Assembly: GCA_023374025.1 (NCBI GenBank)
Contig: SIJG01000154.1
Span: forward strand, 114,400 to 178,399
Direction of reading: 5' to 3'
From: Heterodera schachtii
Lineage: Eukaryota; Nematoda; Chromadorea; Rhabditida; Heteroderidae
Length of the DNA: 64,000 bases
Below, one piece after another: positions 1 to 11,160 of the stretch. A program made the translations under genes and the position numbers. Numbering within the stretch: position 1 is the stretch's first letter; each line of letters begins with the position of its first letter. The notes below the pieces were generated by a model. It saw nothing but the letters and a program-made list of their open reading frames with translations, had not been told where the DNA came from and did not search any database.

Positions 1-367
1 TTTTTTTGAATTTAATGTTATTTACATGTTATCTTTTACAAATTCGTATACTTAAATTTATATGTTATTAATTGGGTTATTTTGGTTAATTTATTAGTTT
101 TTTTTGGCTTTTGTCTTTCTTTACGACTTTACTTTGCTTTTTGATTTATTTTTATTCTTTTATTTTATCAAGAAGTGTTTTTTAAAATTATCCAACTTTT
201 GAGGTGTATAATTTTTATAAATAATATTTTCTTTTAGCAATTGCATTTTTTATTTGTTTATTTTTAAGTATATTTTTTATTATTTAATAAATGCTTTTCA
301 TTTCAAACCATAAGATTTATTTAAATAATTTTCTTCAATTTACCATTATGTCTTTTGGTCGGAAAAA

Positions 368-660
368 ATATCTTTTAATGAAAATAAATCGGTTCATGCG
401 ATTCGGTCGCCGGTACAAGGGTGGAGGAATTTTTGGACCGATTATATTTATCTTTTTTGTCGCATCTAAACTTTAACCATGAACAAATTTATTTATTTTT
501 ACTATGTTTTCTTTTTTTTTAAAATTTTAATCTTCGTATTTTTTTTATTAAAACAAAACAAATTAATGATTCGTTTAATTTTAATTTTAGTTTTTTTTAA
601 ATTTAATAAATTGCTCCTTTGTAAAGAGTTTCATTTAGTTTTGTTAATTTTATATTTTGC
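368..660 (+). repeat. dispersed repeat, copy 1 of a 4-copy family
   Basis: This stretch matches 42665-42795, 43610-43715 and 43770-44150. Shared words include GTCGCATCTAAC, CATGAACAAA followed by ATTTATTTTTACTATGTTTTC, and TTGCTCCTTTGTAAAGA. At its left end the block has a GC-richer core (CGATTCGGTCGCCGGTACAAGG) that recurs at 43772 with only two base changes. The core reads RFGRRYKGGG in both copies and both changes are synonymous in that frame. A broken gene or a repeat with a coding core are both possible. Confidence 0.55.
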
Positions 661-829
661 AATGAATTTTCTTTTTATTATATTTGTTTTTTCATTATAT
701 GTCTAATGATTTTGAAAATAAAATAAATTTTGTTATTTTTTTCAAACAATAATTTATAATATTTTAGTGATGATTTGATTTCCGAAGTTGCACAGATAGG
801 GGTTGGAATTGTCGCTTATATGGTTATTT

Positions 830-3270
830 TTGAAATTCAGATTTATTTATAACTGAAGGTATTTGTTTAATTTTCTTAATTAGTTTTTAAACAGAAAAGC
901 ATATTTAATAATTTTTTAAAAATTTCAAATTTTTTGTTAAATGCAATAATTACAACTTATATGTATATAATTTTATTAGATTAACTTTTTGATGGTTTCA
1001 ACAACTCGTTTAGGTCATAAAAAATGCAAATAAAAAAGATTTTAGATTAACATTTTTCTAATAATTTATTACAATTATTACTAAATATTCTTGGACTAAT
1101 TTTGTATTCTTTTACGCAATTATTTTCATGTCCATTTGTAAAACATTTACCGCAATTCGGCTATAAATGATATTAATTTCATTTCACTTTATTTTTATAA
1201 AACTTTAATTTATTATTATTATTATAAGTAGATGAGTATATATTGTATGTTATTTGCGAAATTAATTTAAATAAAAACCTAACAATAAATTATAAAATAT
1301 CTGTCATTTATCATTTATTTTATTTTTCAAATTTTATAAATTTAGTATTCTTTTTAAACTTACTATAAATTTTTTTTTAACTAAATAATATCAAAATTTA
1401 TTGTAATTTATTGTAATGATCGGCACAAAGCAAATGTATTTTAATCATAGTTATTACAATTAATTAAAACTCGTTCAGAATTTTTTCAATGTTTTTTTAA
1501 TGTAAATTTAAGATAAAAATTTAAAATTTAAACAGTATACGTTTTCATATTAATCTAATATATCATTATATATTCACGTACTTTTGGCCATAAATCTCTA
1601 ATTTATACAATTTTGGTTTTTTTGTTTAACTAATGTATAATTAAATAAATTAGAAATTATATTATGTTTTTAATTATTTTAAATCGTTTGCTGATTCGTC
1701 GGAAATGACAAAGCCTTTACATAATTTACCGATTCTAGCCTAAACAGGCATTATACTGTGTACGAATATTGCGACTTAAACGATGCAGTCGTGTGTCTTA
1801 ACAGACGCTTAATTTATTACATTTTTCAATGGCAAAATGCCGGGCCATTATTTTTTTTTAAAAATCAATTTTTTATTTTTAAAATTATTAAAAATTAACA
1901 GGGTATTTTTTTATTTTTTTGTTTTTCCAAATTATTTTTTCGGCCATTAACTTATTAAGAATATTTTTTTTTTTAAAATTTTAATTAAATTTTAATTAAA
2001 AATTTTTAAAATTTTTGTGACAATTGTGGCCTTGCCGGGCAGGAAAAATTTTAAGGAAATGAAAAAGGGTATTTAAAATTTTGTTTTCCATAAATTTAAA
2101 GTTAATTTAATTCCTTAAATTTTTGGTTTGTTTTTTTATTTTTGGTATAATTAATTTAATTTTTTAGAAATTTTGTTAATTTTATTAAAATAATTTTTTT
2201 TAATTTATTTATCCATTAAATTTATTTTTTTTTGTTTTTTAAATTTTTTAATATTTTATTTTTTCCTTTTCACCAAATTAATTTTTTATTTTCAATTTCA
2301 AATTTAAATTGTTTTTTTATTAATTTAAATAAATCATCTTTGTTCCCCAAAATACTTTTTTTTTAAAAAAATGGCCTTTAAATTTAAATTTTTTTTTTTG
2401 TCTTTTTTTAATTTTCCTGGTAATTTATTTATAGTTTTTAGTTGTTTCGTTTAAAATTTTTATTTATATTTTTAAGGAAATTTCCAATCGGTGATCTTGC
2501 AAAAAACTTTTTAATTTAACCCTAAAAAATCTAAAAAATTTAAAGCTTAAAAAATTTTTTTTTTTAAAATTTTTAACGCCAAATTTTAATTTTTAACATT
2601 TGGGAAAAGTTTGGGTTTTTCCCTACCTTACCAAATTTTCCCGGAAAAAAAATTTATTTTTTTTTAAATTAAAATTTAAATTTTGTAATATTTATAAAAC
2701 CCTAATAAAATTAACAAAGGGCCTAATCCAAAAGTAAGTTCCCCAATCATTTAAAACCACTTTATTCTGTGAATTTGATTTAAACAAAGGGAAAATTTCG
2801 GTTTTTGGGGTCCCAAAAAATTTCGGAAAAAAAATTATTTGAAAAACCCAGGCCAAAATTTGAAAAGATTCTTTTTTTCCCCCACCATTTTCCAAGGGTT
2901 GGTCCCTAAATAAAATAATTTGATTTTTCATTTTTTAATATAATTTTTAGGTGTAAAAAAAATTTTTTTATTTTTTTTTCCCTTATATAATTTTTTTTTA
3001 TTTAATGAATAAATTTTTAATATTACAGTTAAATTTTATTTTTTTTTAATATATTTATTAGGTGTAAAAAAAAAACCTTTTTTTTTTTTTTTTTCTTTTT
3101 TTTGTGTACATAAAAACGCTGCGCCAGGAATCTATATAAAAAGTGACTTTTTCTGTTTTTTTTTGTTTTTTTTTTTTGATTTTTTCAAATTTGAATTTTG
3201 GAAATACATTAAATATTTTTGAAAAGTCTCTTTTCCGAAATTTTTTTTTAATTTTTTAAAAATTAATTTA
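830..3270. other. gene-poor low-complexity A/T tract
   Basis: Long runs of T and A with almost no GC islands, apart from a weak one at 1690-1850. From about 1850 to 3270 homopolymer runs dominate and short ORFs are meaningless. The motif TTAGGTGTAAAAAAA occurs at about 2947 and again at about 3059. I see no gene here. Confidence 0.6.
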
Positions 3271-3279
3271 TTTTAACCA

Positions 3280-3755
3280 ATTTTTTTTTTGGATATTTTA
3301 ATTTTGTTAAAGAATTTAAATAAAAAGAATTTTTTTTAAAAAATTATTTTTTAATTTAAAATTTTTTTCCTTTTTAGAAACTTTAATTTTGATTGAATTT
3401 TTTGAATTAAAATTAAAAATGTTTTAATTTTAAATTTATTTTTAAAGGAAAGATTTAAATTTAAATAATTTTTTTTTATTTTTATTTTATTTTTAATTTT
3501 ATTGTTTGTTTTGTTCTTTAGGTTTTTTTATATGAAAAATGACATTTTTTTTTTTATTTTAAAACAAATTAATTGTTATTATTATAACAAATAATTTTTT
3601 TTTTGATATTTTAATTTGTAACGAATTTAAATAAAAAGAATTCTTTTCTCATACAAAAACATTATAATTTCTAATCAAAAGTTTTTTTTTTGGTCTTTAG
3701 AAATTCTGGATTATTTTGATTGAATTTTTGTAATTAAATTGAAAAATGTTTTAAG
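3280..3755. repeat. tandem duplication, about 310 bp period
   Basis: The segment near 3285-3440 (TTTTGGATATTTTAATTT... GAATTTAAATAAAAAGAATT ... TTTTGATTGAATTTTT ... AAAATGTTTTAA) is repeated at about 3600-3755 in the same order. The second copy has diverged by substitutions and indels. Both copies are AT-rich. Confidence 0.6.
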
Positions 3756-3899
3756 CTCATTTTGCATAATCCTTATTTTTAGGTAAAGATTTAACAAATC
3801 AATTTTTTTGGTTTGTTTTTTATCATTGAATTTCTGATTTGTCGCAACTTGCAAGCTCGTATATTTTTTATATCCATTTTGGCTTTGCAATTGCAGCAT
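3711..3899 (-). CDS. small basic ORF, unknown function
   Basis: A complete ATG-to-stop frame of 62 codons on the minus strand, beginning MLQLQSQNGYKKYTSLQVAT. Its first third lies in a GC-richer patch (3830-3900) and reads like protein. The rest is rich in K, N and I, as expected from A-rich DNA, and overlaps the second copy of the tandem duplication. The sequence around codon 24 (ACAAATCAG) could be a splice acceptor instead, in which case only part is exon. No family recognised. Confidence 0.3.
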   Translation of the reverse strand: MLQLQSQNGYKKYTSLQVATNQKFNDKKQTKKIDLLNLYLKIRIMQNELKTFFNLITKIQSK

Positions 3900-4046
3900 C
3901 AATCTTTCTTATTACTTTTTAATTATCTCACATGTTTTCAATTATTTTTTATGACCTATTTTACAACAATTATTTTTAGAAAATAATTTAATGCAAAAGT
4001 CATTTTAATTTAAGAATTTTTTCAATTCAACATCTTAAAATTCCAG

Positions 4047-4168
4047 CGATTCCATTAATGGGTTTTTCTCGAGGAGTGGGTGTTTTTCCAATTGTAACTT
4101 GGTTACGAAAAATTGTGATTATTTACAAGCTTCTCGTTTGGTTCCAGTCACGTATCAAAGATAAATAA
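4047..4168 (+). CDS. candidate exon, unknown protein
   Basis: After an acceptor-like AAATTCCAG (ending 4046) the frame reads IPLMGFSRGVGVFP and ends at TAA 4166-4168; an ATG lies at 4058. It is an isolated GC-richer island in AT-rich surroundings. No donor or partner exon is assigned, so it may be a terminal exon or chance. Confidence 0.25.
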
Positions 4169-5031
4169 ATTTTTTTATTTTTGAGAATTAAAAATTTTTA
4201 TATGTTTATTTAGTAATGACCAAAAAGCATACTTAAAATATGTTATTTATTTATTTCTGACTCCGCAAACGATTTTCACGAATCGTCATAACACTTAAGG
4301 AATTTTTTATACCATTATATTTAATTTATTTTTTTAAATTTTCATTATTTGTTTAATTTTTGTTTCTAATTTTTGCTTTTTACATAAATTTATGTGTTTT
4401 GCATTAATTAAGAATATATTTATAAATAAACAGAATTAAAATTTAATTATTATGAATTAAAGAATTTCTTGAATTTTGTGTCACAATCAGTCGGCGGCAT
4501 AAGCGCGGGCGAGGAAAAAGGGGAGTTTTGAAAGGAATTGTGAGAAAAGGTATGCAACTTTCCATAAATCTCTTGCTTTTTTCTATAAACAAAATTGTTC
4601 AAAATAACTTTAATACTTAAATGCGTTTTGTTTGTATTTTTCAATATTTGTGTAGAAATTAAGTATTTATTTTATTATTTTGATAGATTTTGTGCCAATT
4701 ATCATAAATATTTTAAGCAATGTTATAAATTTATTTATCCATTCAGACGAAATGCTCTATTATTTTATTATTATAACAAATGTCATTAACAATTTTTTTT
4801 TAATATTTGTTTTTATTTATATATGATGAAATGTTTTGAAAGAAATAAATTTTAGTTAGCTTATTTAGTCATGACAAAAAAACAAAATTAAGTTGTTTAA
4901 TAAGTTGTTAGAAATTTATTTATAGTAAATGTTTATTTTCTATAAGCCTATCTGTATGAAAGAAGCGGTATTTATGATTGGACCAGTTATAATTATGGTT
5001 GGATTTATTTCATTTTTATAAGGAAATTAGT

Positions 5032-5794
5032 TTAAACTAATTTTATTTTACTTCTTTTTTTCTGGTTCAATTCATAATAGGTATATGCATTTTGATTGCC
5101 ATTTACATTCAAAAAATTATTTTTTGATAATTTCTTGTAGTAATTTATTTTCATTGATTCATTCTTTTTTTTTATGCAATATAAACCCACCACTTTTTCA
5201 GCAAAAGAACATCCACATCTCTCATCCATCACTTTTTCAGCGTTAAACCCTATTGTTTTCAATAGAAAATATTAATGCAAGGTTTGGTTTTATTAAATTT
5301 TTGACTTTACATTTTTAATTGTCTTTCTTTATGTGCAATCATTAATTTTGTTTTTTATAATAAAATAATTTAATAGTCTTTTTAATTTGTTTTTCTACGA
5401 GTCATATTTAATATATCATTAGGAAATTATGTGTATTAAATGCTGGGAATGTCACTTGCTTGTTTATAGAATGTACTTTTGTTTACATAAACTAAAATAA
5501 TTTATAGCTGCTTCTGCTTGATTTGCTTCAACGAGGGCCCACTATTTTTACTTTTTTTAAATAATATTTTTCAACAAATTTTTTTTTATGGCAAGAATTT
5601 ATTAAAATATTTTAAAATTTTAATTAATTAATCACTTTACTCCGAAAATTAGGCTTTTAATAAATTTAAATTATTATTTTTTGCTATTTCTTCCATTGAT
5701 TATTGATTAGTACTTTTTTAATACAAGTTTCATAAAATACCATTTAAATTTAATAAACTTTTATGGTGTTATGTTGTTGCATGGCCGATCTCAT
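5032..5794 (-). CDS. three-exon gene model, unknown small protein
   Basis: Exons 5794-5759, 5541-5487 and 5249-5032. Exon a starts with ATG directly after ATTCAG (it could be an SL trans-splice site or an internal exon) and encodes MRSAMQQHNTIK. Exon b follows AAAATAG and reads WALVEANQAEAAINYFSL, ending in phase 1 at a GTAAAC donor. Exon c follows AACAATAG; its first two bases GG complete a codon, giving W-FNAEKVMDERCGCSFAEKVV, and it runs to TAA at 5034-5032. Phases agree at both junctions and amino-acid composition is balanced. About 100 residues are predicted, with three cysteines in the last exon (CGC and LYC). No family recognised; upstream exons are possible. Confidence 0.45.
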
Positions 5795-6199
5795 CTGAAT
5801 ATATTTTAATATTATTTAAAATTGGGTGTTTAAATAATATAGAACATAATAAAATTCAATTAAAGCATATTTTAAATAGAAAATGATATATTTTTATTCA
5901 ATTTTTTTGATTTATTAAAACATTCATAATTTTTAATTAATCCTATTTATGTATAATTTATTTACTTTAACTTTTTACTTTTTTCTCTGATGAGTTAATA
6001 GCATTTTATATCCTGGTAAAATTAAATTTTTATATTTTTAAATTATTGTTATATTATCTAATTTATTAGATACTTAATTTAATTTATAAAGTAAAAAAAA
6101 ACATTATTTTCAAATATTTAAAAGTATATTTAAAAGTTTTATTATTATTCTTGTGTCCAATAAAACTAGCCGTCATGAATCGTCGAAATGCACCCTGAT

Positions 6200-6283
6200 T
6201 TAATATAAAATTAGTTTGTTTTTTAATTTTTTTTTGTGTAGGGAGCCCAGCAACAAGGATAATAATTTTGTCCAATTTGTCAT
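6200..6283 (-). CDS. possible signal-peptide first exon
   Basis: ATG at 6283 opens MTNWTKLLSLLLGSLH followed by lysines and a stop. The N-terminus resembles a secretory signal, and the frame lies just upstream, on the same strand, of the gene model at 5032-5794. I found no GT donor that joins the two cleanly. An overlapping frame in the same DNA (DKIIILVAGLPTQ) is equally open. Confidence 0.2.
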   Translation of the reverse strand: MTNWTKLLSLLLGSLHKKKLKNKLILY

Positions 6284-6510
6284 GCTTTATTCAATTAAAT
6301 ATTAGGTTCATTTTTGATTAATGTCATTATTGGTGTAGATTGTTTATTTTTAAATTTCTTTATTTATATCTTTCACAGTATTTTATAATAAATTATGCAA
6401 TTTGCGCTATTTTTGTATTGAAAAAAGATTTATTTTTTGGATAAACAAAACATTTGATATTTAATGATTTAATAATATTTACTTGGTATTTTAAGAATTA
6501 TTAGTAAAAA

Positions 6511-6590
6511 AAATGCTTTAAATCATATTTCTTTTTCTCGTAGCGATCTTCTAATTTTTCGTACTCCGTTAATATTATGTCTACATATTT
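6511..6590 (-). CDS. charged terminal exon candidate
   Basis: Following an acceptor-like ATATGTAG, the frame reads ILTEYEKLEDRYEKKKYDL and stops at 6513-6511. The residues are highly charged and could form a short coiled coil. Further A-rich frames just upstream on this strand (6660-6810) also read as charged protein but carry stops in changing frames, so the locus may be decayed. Function unknown. Confidence 0.3.
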
Positions 6591-6877
6591 TAGAAATTAT
6601 TTTTCATTTTTTTGTAATTTTGATAGAAAAATTAAATTTAATTATAATTCTTTTGCTAGTACTTTTTTTATGTTTTTGCTTTAATTGCGACAAATTAGTT
6701 TTCTCTTTCCTTTGTTGAAAATTAATTATTATCCTTTGTCTCTTAATTTTTCCAATTTAAGCCAAAATTTATATCTATTAACACATTCGTTTCTTTATTA
6801 AATAATTTTCTAAATAAATATTATTTTTATTTACTTCTTATTTATTTGTGTGATTTTAGTATTTTTCTAAATTTTAG

Positions 6878-7153
6878 ACTAAACACTTTTATTATAAAAA
6901 TTCCGTCCCGTTTTGATTCATTATTGGAATCAAATATCCAAGGTTAACTCTTTGTTCATCTTAACTTATTGTTTTGATCATTATTTTATAATTATTTTTA
7001 TGATCAAAAGAGCCAAAGAATTATTTATTTTTATAATAAAATTTAGATTTTTTCTAATTTTTGTATATTTTTTAATTTTTCCTAAATTTCGTGCTAGTCG
7101 AGCGTTGTAGAGGTGAAGATATTGAGTGCAGTCGTTTAGTAAGCCCAACTTAA
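6878..7153 (+). CDS. two-exon 3' gene fragment, unknown
   Basis: Exon 1 (6878-6942) follows AAATTTTAG and reads LNTFIIKIPSRFDSLLESNI, ending CAA-G at the donor AAG/GTTAAC. Exon 2 (7098-7153) follows GTGCTAG and begins TC, so the split codon is GTC; it continues ERCRGEDIECSRLVSPT and stops. The intron is 155 bp. Matching phase plus purine-rich, GC-richer exons make this one of the better models here. The 5' part of the gene is not identified. Two cysteines lie in the last exon. Confidence 0.45.
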
Positions 7154-7424
7154 TGACTGCCCTTCAAAAAACATTTGTTCGGTTTAGCCAGAGAAAATGA
7201 CAGAATTTGGTTCAAAATTTTATGTTTAAATAATAATTTATGTTTGGTTGGTTTAAATGTAAGTAAATTACGTTCCAATAATTAAATGTCAAGTAATTCT
7301 TTTAAATTTATTCAAAATAATAAAATAATAATAAGAACATGCTTTTTTATGTGCTTGTTTATTAATCGTGTCTCGTGATACCAGTCAACCATACTTCCTG
7401 CAAGATTGAATGCTTTTCCTATTT

Positions 7425-8435
7425 CAGTTTATGTTTTGTTTTTTAAAGTATTCATTTTCGATTAATTTCCATGCGCTAAATCCTTTATATTTTTAATTTT
7501 TTCATTTAATGGGCATTTTCCATAAATCAATTAAATATATCAATCATTTTATATTTTGTTATCTTTAAATAAAAATTTTATTTAATGAACCATAATCTCG
7601 TAAATATAATATATTAATAGCTTGAAATGTCAATGGTATTAATGTTTAAGACCGGTTTTAAATCATATTACTAATTCAGTAATCATAATCATCCTGATAA
7701 ACAAAATATCATCAATTTATGCGTAAATGTTAACTAAAAATAATATATTTTCTTCTGTATTATTTAATATTATAAATTTCACGTCATTTTAACTCACTCA
7801 CATTATTTTTGAATCATCTGCACGTATTCATTGAGCGTAGTTGATTTAATTTTCGGTTTTATCGTTAAAAAGTAGTGCTTTATGTACTGTACTCACTTTT
7901 TGTCCTGTTGGTATGCATGTATGTTCGTTTACTTACTGTGCTGCTTATTTCAGACTGTTTTCGAACATGCACTTGCCGTTCGCGCCCAACTGGGCTCTTC
8001 CTCGGCGGCGCGTGCAGATTTTCAAAACTCTCGTTTTTTAATTTTTATTTGATTTATATTTGCTTTAATGTATACAAAGAATAAAAGTAATTATTCTACA
8101 AAATAATTATTTTAATAGAGGTATTGTACTTAATTTAATTTTAGTTTTTAAGTTTTGAATCTTTTTATATATAAATTTTGTTATTTTTGATGCAATTTTA
8201 ATTTTGTTTTGTTTTTAATTATTATTAAATTTAATTCATACACTTCGTTAAATCCGTGTTTATGAATGTTAGGCTTATTAAAAAGTATTAAATTTTATAT
8301 AAATTAATAAAACATTATGTGTCGTTTCAATTTATGTTTTGTTTTGTTAAATAAATTATTTTAGATTGGTTTCTAATGCGCTAAATCCTTTATTTTTTTA
8401 TTTAATGGGCATTTTCTATAAATCATATTTGGACG
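7425..8435. repeat. direct repeat pair about 0.9 kb apart
   Basis: Copies at about 7425-7530 and 8330-8435 share TTTATGTTTTGTTTT, ATGCGCTAAATCCTTTAT and TTTAATGGGCATTTTC in order. On the minus strand both contain GGATTTAGCGCA (GFSA in one frame), so a duplicated exon is possible but unproven. A distinct GC-rich exon candidate lies between them. Confidence 0.5.
7954..8052 (+). CDS. GC-rich exon, two competing readings
   Basis: A strong acceptor (CTGCTTATTTCAG) precedes a sharply GC-rich stretch. In phase 0 it reads TVFEHALAVRAQLGSSSAAR and stops at TGA 8050-8052. An ORF starting at ATG 7917 runs through the acceptor in another frame: a hydrophobic start (MYVRLLTVLLIS) followed by cysteine-rich DCFRTCTCRSRPTG and GGACRF. 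That would be a small secreted peptide. I favour the spliced reading because the acceptor is so good; the secreted-peptide reading deserves a check. Confidence 0.4.
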   Translation, partial: TVFEHALAVRAQLGSSSAARADFQNSRFLIFI

Positions 8436-8717
8436 TTTACTTTGACTCACTTTTTACATTTTACCAAAAATGACTAAATTTTTAGCTTATATTAGGCTCT
8501 ACTTTTTAACATAAGATTTTTGTCATTTAACTTTTATATTACAACATTGTTGAATTTATTAAATCGTATTTATTATTTTTAAATATTTTTATAAATAATT
8601 ACTTCACAAATTACATGTAATATTGATAAAATTTATGATCAGACAAAAAATATTTGCTTGGATTAATATTTCCTTTCAAATCATTCACTTTACATATCAA
8701 TTAAATCAACTTTTTTA

Positions 8718-8855
8718 ACCATGATTGGTACGTCGCATAGAATCCGTGGGAAAAGAGCGGGTTTTAATTTTGCTTATTTGATTATAGGAATAAGTTTTCA
8801 TTTTTTGTTTATTTTTTGCTTTTTTGATTTCATTATTTTGGTGCTGGAAGGTTAA
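8718..8855. other. coding-like island, strand unresolved
   Basis: On plus, ATG 8721 opens a 44-codon frame starting MIGTSHRIRGKRAGFNF and becoming very hydrophobic. On minus, KIKTRSFPTDSMRRTNHG ends at the stop near 8718 after an acceptor-like AATAAG. Both look plausible and the sequence alone does not settle it. Confidence 0.2.
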
Positions 8856-8899
8856 AATTTGGAATTTATTATTATTATTATTTCTTGAACAATACATAA

Positions 8900-10380
8900 C
8901 AAGACTCCTTTGTTCTTTCCATGAGATTTTAGCTGTACTTTAATAAACGATTGATTTAAATTTTTATACTTAGAAGTGGTCATACTTTATTTTTATTTTT
9001 ATTTTAATTAGGTATTTATGTCACTATATTACATTTATCTTTATTTTTATATTTTTTCATTGAATAAGAAATCAAAATAATATGATGTTAATATTAGATA
9101 TAACATTTAAATGCAATCGTTTTCAAGCTTTTTATTTGTTTTCGATGATATAAATTTTATTTTTTTAAATCTTATTAAATTAAGTTAAAAACCTACTGTC
9201 AGAATTTTTGGATGCATTTTTATAAAAATTTATTTTTTTATTTAATTATCTTTTTTATATTATCATGTCGATTTTTGTTGTAATGTTCCTAGAATCTTGT
9301 AACATTTTCAAATTACATTTTTCTTAATTACTTTTTTTTTGTTTAATTTGATTAGTTATATGTACCTTTTTAATTATCCATAAAAATAAAACATAATCAA
9401 TTTCGGATCTTGTTCTTTAGAAAGACGAAACAATTTTCATTTTTATTATCCTAGTATTCACAGCACTTACCATTCTTAAATACATTTAGTTTTTAATCGG
9501 TTGTATAAGATAAATTGTAAATTATTTTCTTCAATGTCTTTGCCAAACTCAATTCATACAGGCTCATTAAAATATAATGAATATGTTTTCTTTATATGCA
9601 TATTATTTTCAAAAATTTTTTAAAGTTTTATAAGAAAAAATATATAAAGTATTATTCACTAATTTAACTATTTCGCGAGATGGTTGAATTTTATATTCCG
9701 GTAAAATATGTACTTATATGTTTTTAGTTTTGTTTATTTTAATATATTTTATTTTTTTCAAAGTATAAGACTAATTTAGTCAAGTAAACAAATATATCTA
9801 GATTTAAGTTGAATATAAAAAAATACGAAATCCAATGCTTTCTCTAAAAAATTTTAATGATTACGATAATTCTTAGATAAATTTTTTAGTTTAAAAGATG
9901 ATTTTGTTTAAATTACCTATTTTATAAGCAAAATAATTTTTCTGTCAATTTTGTCAATATGTATGCGATTCATTAATTGATTGGTAAGATAATTAAAAAT
10001 TAAGTTTTTGTTCTGTCAAACAAAATATTCGTTAAAGAATTAGTTCATTCAAATTTTTATTGGAAATTTGATTTCTAATTTTTTTGAATCTTTGGGGAAG
10101 GGGTTTAATAAAATCAATTAAATTTGCTGTTAATATATAACTTTATCTTTTATTTTCATAAGTAATATTATTTAAAAAAAATTTTGTGTTAATTAATTAT
10201 AATATTTTTGTTCTTTTCGCTATTGTTGTTAACTTAGAAAGCCAGTTTCATTCTTTAATTTGCTGTTTCATTTTTTCCACGATTAAAGTATATTTGTTGG
10301 TTTTTAAAATCTATTTTCCTTATTTTATTTTGGACTAATTAATTTTTATTTATATTCATCCATTTCATAATTTGCATCAA
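8900..10380. other. intergenic or intronic A/T DNA
   Basis: No convincing coding signal. The part 9445-9845 is a diverged copy of 52080-52245: TATTCACAGCA.TTACCATTC.TAAATACATTT, then TTTAAGACTAATTTAG and GAAATCCAATGCT in both. Confidence 0.5.
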
Positions 10381-10838
10381 AAATCACCAAATCAGCTTCT
10401 CAAAAAAATCATCATTGACTGCTGTAAATCATCAAAATTTTCATCAACTTTATTTCTTATGAAATATAGTCTTATCGCCAGATAAGTTTTTTAAGAAGGT
10501 AAAAGCTCTGTAGAGAATCCAAAGAATAATCACTTCAAACAAAGGCTAAATAATCATTTTTTATGAAATTTAAAAATTTACTGAATTTCTTAGTATTTTT
10601 TACACTTTATCTACTTTTTAATTGAAATGTTGTTTGTCTTATATTTCATTTTGGTTTCATTATATTTTTTTAATGCGCTCAAGCGTAACCACATATCAGA
10701 GCTTCCTTGTCAAGTCGTTTCTTAGCTTCATTTTCAGGATTTTTTTTTATTGTATGGTTTTAATCTTTTTTCATATCTACATTCTCAAATTAAAATTAAA
10801 ATAACAAATTTTAAATTATTAATTTTTTTAATGTTAAG

Positions 10839-10906
10839 CTGCAGCTCGGTCATTAAATAGTGCTGAGAAGGAAATTATAAATGAAGATATACTTTCAAAA
10901 ACATAA
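10839..10906 (+). CDS. terminal exon candidate, acidic
   Basis: After TAATGTTAAG the frame (starting with two bases CT of a split codon) reads AARSLNSAEKEIINEDILS and ends KT-stop at 10904-10906. It is purine-rich, as nematode exons usually are. Upstream at 10675-10740 another island (RSSVTTYQSFLVKSFL) may be an earlier exon, but I could not fix a junction. Unknown family. Confidence 0.35.
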
Positions 10907-11084
10907 CTATAATTTTATTGTTTGTTTAATTACATTAAATAAATATATTTAAGAGAATAATATTTTCCTTGTTTTTTGTTCTATTATGAACATTTCTTAT
11001 ATATATGAAAGACACTTTGAGAAAATACTCATTAATTTATTTTTATATCATAGTTGTTGTTATGGTGAATACACAAAATTCAAA

Positions 11085-11160
11085 ATGATTTTTTATAATT
11101 CCTTGGTGGTGACTGGGCGATCCAAAGACCGCTTGTAGTGCTCTTGGATAAAAATTAGAA
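11085..11160 (+). pseudogene. decayed copy of the 20427 ORF
   Basis: Starts MIFYNSL like the ORF at 20427 (MICYNYL), then differs by two inserted bases (GGTGGTGAC against GGATGAC). This puts the conserved part (DWAIQRPLVVLLDKN) in another frame, with a stop just after it. The minus strand is also open here (IQEHYKRSLDRPVTTKEL), which I take as a shadow. Confidence 0.4.

Noticed and set aside
479..706. 75-codon hydrophobic plus ORF
   Set aside because: T-rich DNA gives F/L/I frames by chance; it overlaps a dispersed repeat.
11090..11160. Hairpin ncRNA (ATCCAAAGA..TCTTGGAT)
   Set aside because: The stem is weaker in the 20.4-kb copy, whereas the plus-strand frame is conserved, so coding origin is preferred.
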